This document shows positions 61,353-64,000 of a stretch of 64,000 bases of DNA, in pieces; the first letter of the stretch is position 1; every line of letters starts with the position of its first letter. This stretch comes from Terriglobia bacterium (GTDB lineage Bacteria; Acidobacteriota; Terriglobia; Terriglobales; Acidobacteriaceae), in the NCBI GenBank assembly GCA_020073215.1, contig JAIQFO010000001.1, forward strand, positions 248,001 to 312,000, in the 5' to 3' direction. The position numbers were made by a program, and so were the translations under genes. Below the pieces are notes generated by a model. It was not told the DNA's origin and did not search any database. It worked only from the letters and a program-made list of their open reading frames with translations.

Positions 61353-62213
61353 TTAGTTGGCGTCGGCCGCCGATGTCACCTCCGCCGCCACGACGCCGCT
61401 GGGCCGCAGCGTGACCCAATCGGTCTGCACGCGATCCCATCCCTGAATCAGGAAGCCATACGATTCGAACAGTTGACGGATCTGCGGCCGCTGCCACCCG
61501 GCGATCTCCTCCAGAATCGGCACCAGTGTGGCCAGCGCGTTGTCGCCCAGCACCGTACGCTTTGCGATCTGCGCCACCAGTTTCGACTCCGAAACGGCAA
61601 TGGTAAAGCCGTCTCGCCGGTTCACGTGCAGCATGACATGAATGTCAGAACTGCCATCGCCCACGTAGACAATGTGGTCCGCGGGAATGCCCAGCTGTTC
61701 TTCGAGTTGATCCAGTCGCGTTACTTTTCCATATCCAGCAGTAGCCCGCACCAGGCTTTCGATTTCACCCGAGGCCTTGTACTTGAACTCGGTGCCAAAG
61801 ATGTGCTCCTGCGGCACGATCCCCTCGAGTGCCGACTGGATCACCTCAACCGGCGATGCCGAGAGCACATAAAAATCAAAATGGAATCCGTCGATCCGCC
61901 GGTCGAGAATCTCGTAAATCTGCTTGATGTTTTCCTTGAGGCGAATGCGCTTCCCGACCTCCACCAGGTGGTCGCGCCGGACCCGCGTACGGAACTCGGG
62001 GTCGTGCAGCAGCAGATAAGAAAGTTCGGCGCCCTGCTGAACCAGGTTCAGTTTCGTCATCCCCTTGGCCTTGCGCTCGAATTCTGCGACCGAAATGCCC
62101 AGCAGTTCGCTCAGCACGTAACCCGTGTCATTGAAGGTCAACGTCTTATCGAAGTCGCTGGCAAACAGATAATGTTTCCGATATTTGCGATCCATATGCG
62201 CTATTAGATTCAA
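61353..62213 (-). CDS. HAD-superfamily phosphatase (phosphoserine phosphatase-like)
   Basis: 286 residues with all HAD motifs: [12 protein letters not shown] (DxDxT, nucleophile D20), VLSASPVEV (motif II serine), and [13 protein letters not shown] (motif IV). An insertion of helices between motifs I and II makes it a C1-cap type like SerB. The longest frame starts with TTG at 62213; an ATG at 62195 is a plausible alternative. Substrate unclear. Confidence 0.85.
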   Translation of the reverse strand: MNLIAHMDRKYRKHYLFASDFDKTLTFNDTGYVLSELLGISVAEFERKAKGMTKLNLVQQGAELSYLLLHDPEFRTRVRRDHLVEVGKRIRLKENIKQIYEILDRRIDGFHFDFYVLSASPVEVIQSALEGIVPQEHIFGTEFKYKASGEIESLVRATAGYGKVTRLDQLEEQLGIPADHIVYVGDGSSDIHVMLHVNRRDGFTIAVSESKLVAQIAKRTVLGDNALATLVPILEEIAGWQRPQIRQLFESYGFLIQGWDRVQTDWVTLRPSGVVAAEVTSAADAN

Positions 62214-62343
62214 AATCAGGTTAACCGGCTATTAATTTTACCGATGGCGGTCATGTAAGAACTTGCATTGCCCACCGCAAGCTTTCAGCGTAACCTAACC
62301 TTGTAATCATTCTCATCGAAGCACGCACTTCAAGAGGCCTGCC

Positions 62344-62535
62344 ATGCCGAAAAGTGTCAGCGACCACCTGCACAATGACGCCGACCGCGGAAAGGGTTCC
62401 CAGGAACCCGACGAACGCACCCAAGCCGGCAACAACTCCATGCAAGGCCAGCTTTCCCACCGCCACCCCGACCCCATGCAGGACGGCGCCGACAGCGATT
62501 TCCCCGAGCCCGGACACAGTCCCGAGCACTCGTGA
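62344..62535 (+). CDS. small hydrophilic protein
   Basis: 63 residues rich in Asp, His, Pro and Ser (HLHNDADRGKGSQEPDERTQ). The ATG at 62344 follows AGAGG at good spacing, and third codon positions are strongly G/C, as in real genes here. No known domain; likely disordered. The overlapping minus-strand frame is a shadow running into a repeat. Confidence 0.5.
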   Translation: MPKSVSDHLHNDADRGKGSQEPDERTQAGNNSMQGQLSHRHPDPMQDGADSDFPEPGHSPEHS

Positions 62536-62581
62536 CCAGTTAGCGTCGCAAAAGAATAGATAATGGAGCGACTGGCGGCCT

Positions 62582-62612
62582 CGCGAGCCTGCCCTGAGCG
62601 AAGTCGAAGGGT
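62582..62612. repeat. dispersed short repeat
   Basis: GCCTGCCCTGAGCGAAGTCG word, widespread in intergenic regions of related genomes; a related word occurs in the glycosyltransferase insert. Confidence 0.5.
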
Positions 62613-62746
62613 CCAGCAACCCCATCTCTCCGACGTCCAAGCCCGTCTAGTTGGACGCTGAATCCTCGCCCCATGCCCGCTCATCTCATCCTTTGCGTTC
62701 CCCATTTCCATCAGCGTTTCCAACCTGAACTCACGAGGCAGAGTCC

Positions 62747-63766
62747 ATGTCGAAGATGAAAGCTGTCCAAGTCGGCAAACCCGGCGGTAATTTCGAACTC
62801 GTCGAAAGAACCATCCCCGAACCCGCCCGCAATCAGGTCCGAATTAAAGTCGAAGCCTGCGGCATCTGCCACAGCGACGCACTCGTAAAGGAAGGCCATT
62901 GGCCCGGCCTGCAGTACCCACGCGTTCCCGGGCACGAAATTGCCGGCCGCATCGACGCCGTCGGCGCCGGCGTCGGCAACTGGAAACCCGGCCAGCGCGT
63001 AGGAGTCGGTTGGCACGGCGGCCATTGTTTCACCTGCGATCCCTGCCGTCGCGGCGACTTCATCAACTGTCAGGTCGAAAAGATTACCGGCATCAGCCAC
63101 GATGGCGGTTACGCGGAATACGTGGTTACGCCCGCCGAAGCGGTCGCCGCCATCCCCGATGATCTCCCTGCCGCCGAGGCCGACCCGCTGCTTTGTGCCG
63201 GCATCACAGTTTTCAATGCGCTGCGCAATGCGGGCGCGCGTGCAGGGGATCTAGTCGCCGTGCAAGGCATCGGCGGACTCGGCCATCTTGGAATCCAGTA
63301 TGCCCGGCAGATGGGCTACCGCACTTTTGCCATCGGGCGGGGCAAAGACAAAGAAGCGCTGGCCAGAAAACTCGGCGCCGCTCACTACGTGGATACCGCC
63401 GCCGGCGATCCGGCCGAAGAGCTACAGAAATTCGGCGGCGCCAGCGTCATCCTCGCCACCGCGCCCGATTCAAAAGCTATCTCAGCGCTGGTGAACGGAC
63501 TCTCGCCCAACGGCAAACTGGTCGTGGTCGGCGCCAGCTTCGAACCGATCACCGTCAGTCCGATTCAATTAATCTCAGGCCGCAAGTCCATCCAGGGATG
63601 GGCCTCCGGAACCGCCAAAGATTCCGAAGACACGATGCAATTCAGCGCGCTCTCGGGAGTCCGCCCGATGATCGAGAAATTCCCGCTCGAAAAAGCTGCG
63701 GAAGGTTACGAACAAATGATCAGTGGCCGCGCCAGATTTCGCGCAGTACTGACCATGGGTGGGTAG
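62747..63766 (+). CDS. zinc-dependent alcohol dehydrogenase
   Basis: 339 residues, medium-chain family. Catalytic zinc: ACGICHSDALVKEG and VPGHEIAGRI; structural zinc: CFTCDPCRRGDFINC; cofactor motif VAVQGIGGLGHLGIQYARQMG. Length is normal. The substrate is unknown; alkanol or cinnamyl-type alcohols are usual for this branch. It stands alone, in front of a repeat-bearing gap. Confidence 0.9.
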   Translation: MSKMKAVQVGKPGGNFELVERTIPEPARNQVRIKVEACGICHSDALVKEGHWPGLQYPRVPGHEIAGRIDAVGAGVGNWKPGQRVGVGWHGGHCFTCDPCRRGDFINCQVEKITGISHDGGYAEYVVTPAEAVAAIPDDLPAAEADPLLCAGITVFNALRNAGARAGDLVAVQGIGGLGHLGIQYARQMGYRTFAIGRGKDKEALARKLGAAHYVDTAAGDPAEELQKFGGASVILATAPDSKAISALVNGLSPNGKLVVVGASFEPITVSPIQLISGRKSIQGWASGTAKDSEDTMQFSALSGVRPMIEKFPLEKAAEGYEQMISGRARFRAVLTMGG

Positions 63767-63875
63767 AAATTAGCACTTACGAGGAGAGGTGCGGTAGCGG
63801 GCCTGCGCCCCGCCCTGACGCGGCGAAGCCCCGTCACCACATGGTCTATTGTTCAATCCCTGGCCGTCAGTTCCG

Positions 63876-64000
63876 CTACCGCAACTCCTCCATGCACTGC
63901 GCCAGCACTTCCCGGCTAGGCCGTACTGCTGATTCCGGCAAAGTCGCCAGCGGTTGATCCGTGACATTGAGCATGTCAATAAAGCTGGGCGCCTTCTCAT
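63876..64000 (-). CDS. 3' end of an unidentified gene (partial)
   Basis: Minus-strand frame open from the window edge to a TAG at 63878-63876. The 41 visible residues include EKAPSFIDMLNVTDQPL and end LAQCMEELR. They look like a real protein end (G/C-rich third positions, amphipathic helix), but the family cannot be told. Confidence 0.5.
   Translation of the reverse strand, partial: EKAPSFIDMLNVTDQPLATLPESAVRPSREVLAQCMEELR

Noticed and set aside
62251-62640. Minus-strand frame with hydrophobic stretches
   Set aside because: Runs into the dispersed repeat (DPSTSLRAG-type readthrough) and overlaps the better small plus-strand gene.

Overview
The window looks like a chromosomal segment of an Acidobacteriota (Terriglobia-type) genome. 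Supporting signs are high GC, an Oar-like TonB receptor with an N-terminal carboxypeptidase-regulatory domain, two FG-GAP/ASPIC-UnbV secreted proteins, a hopanoid operon of the hpnC-D-E/hpnA-G/shc/ispH kind, a complete tol-pal cluster, and many short palindromic intergenic repeats. This placement rests on gene content alone. I saw no rRNA, tRNA, CRISPR array or intact insertion sequence.

Region 1 (1-24.8 kb) is a dispersed nucleoside-salvage neighbourhood. On the minus strand, cytidine deaminase, pyrimidine-nucleoside phosphorylase and a NupC transporter form an operon. Two nucleoside hydrolases with signal peptides follow (6982-8100 and 19140-20216), the second next to a sugar/ureide-type permease. 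A eukaryotic-type deoxyribose-phosphate aldolase, a double-domain ALDH16-type aldehyde dehydrogenase and a TrpF-like protein are on the plus strand. Large secreted proteins lie between them: an ASPIC/UnbV-redoxin-TPR fusion, a carboxypeptidase-regulatory/TPR protein, a TIM-barrel-like/FGE-like fusion, an Oar-like TonB receptor and a second ASPIC protein.

Region 2 (25-37.9 kb) holds a repeat-rich secreted beta-helix-like protein, an RsbW/RsbV anti-sigma pair, two small envelope proteins, a glycosyltransferase with an MFS transporter, a HigBA toxin-antitoxin module with an apparently leaderless promoter, QueF, and an HlyD-TPR-TolC export set that lacks a permease.

Region 3 (38-52 kb) is hopanoid biosynthesis. 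IspH and squalene-hopene cyclase make and cyclise precursors. HpnC-D-E make squalene. HpnA and HpnG act on side chains, and HpnJ is on the opposite strand beside two ArnE/F-like DMT proteins. Two medium-chain zinc dehydrogenases sit directly downstream of hpnG; I propose them as candidates for the reduction of ribosylhopane to bacteriohopanetetrol.

Region 4 (52-64 kb) has a PIN-like accessory gene overlapping recN, the complete tolQ-tolR-tolA-tolB-pal-cpoB operon, a small secreted protein, a HAD phosphatase, a small hydrophilic protein, a zinc alcohol dehydrogenase and a cut-off gene at the edge.

Across the window, several families of short palindromic repeats fill intergenic gaps. Members appear to have entered coding genes in frame (hpnA, the hpnG 3' end, the glycosyltransferase).
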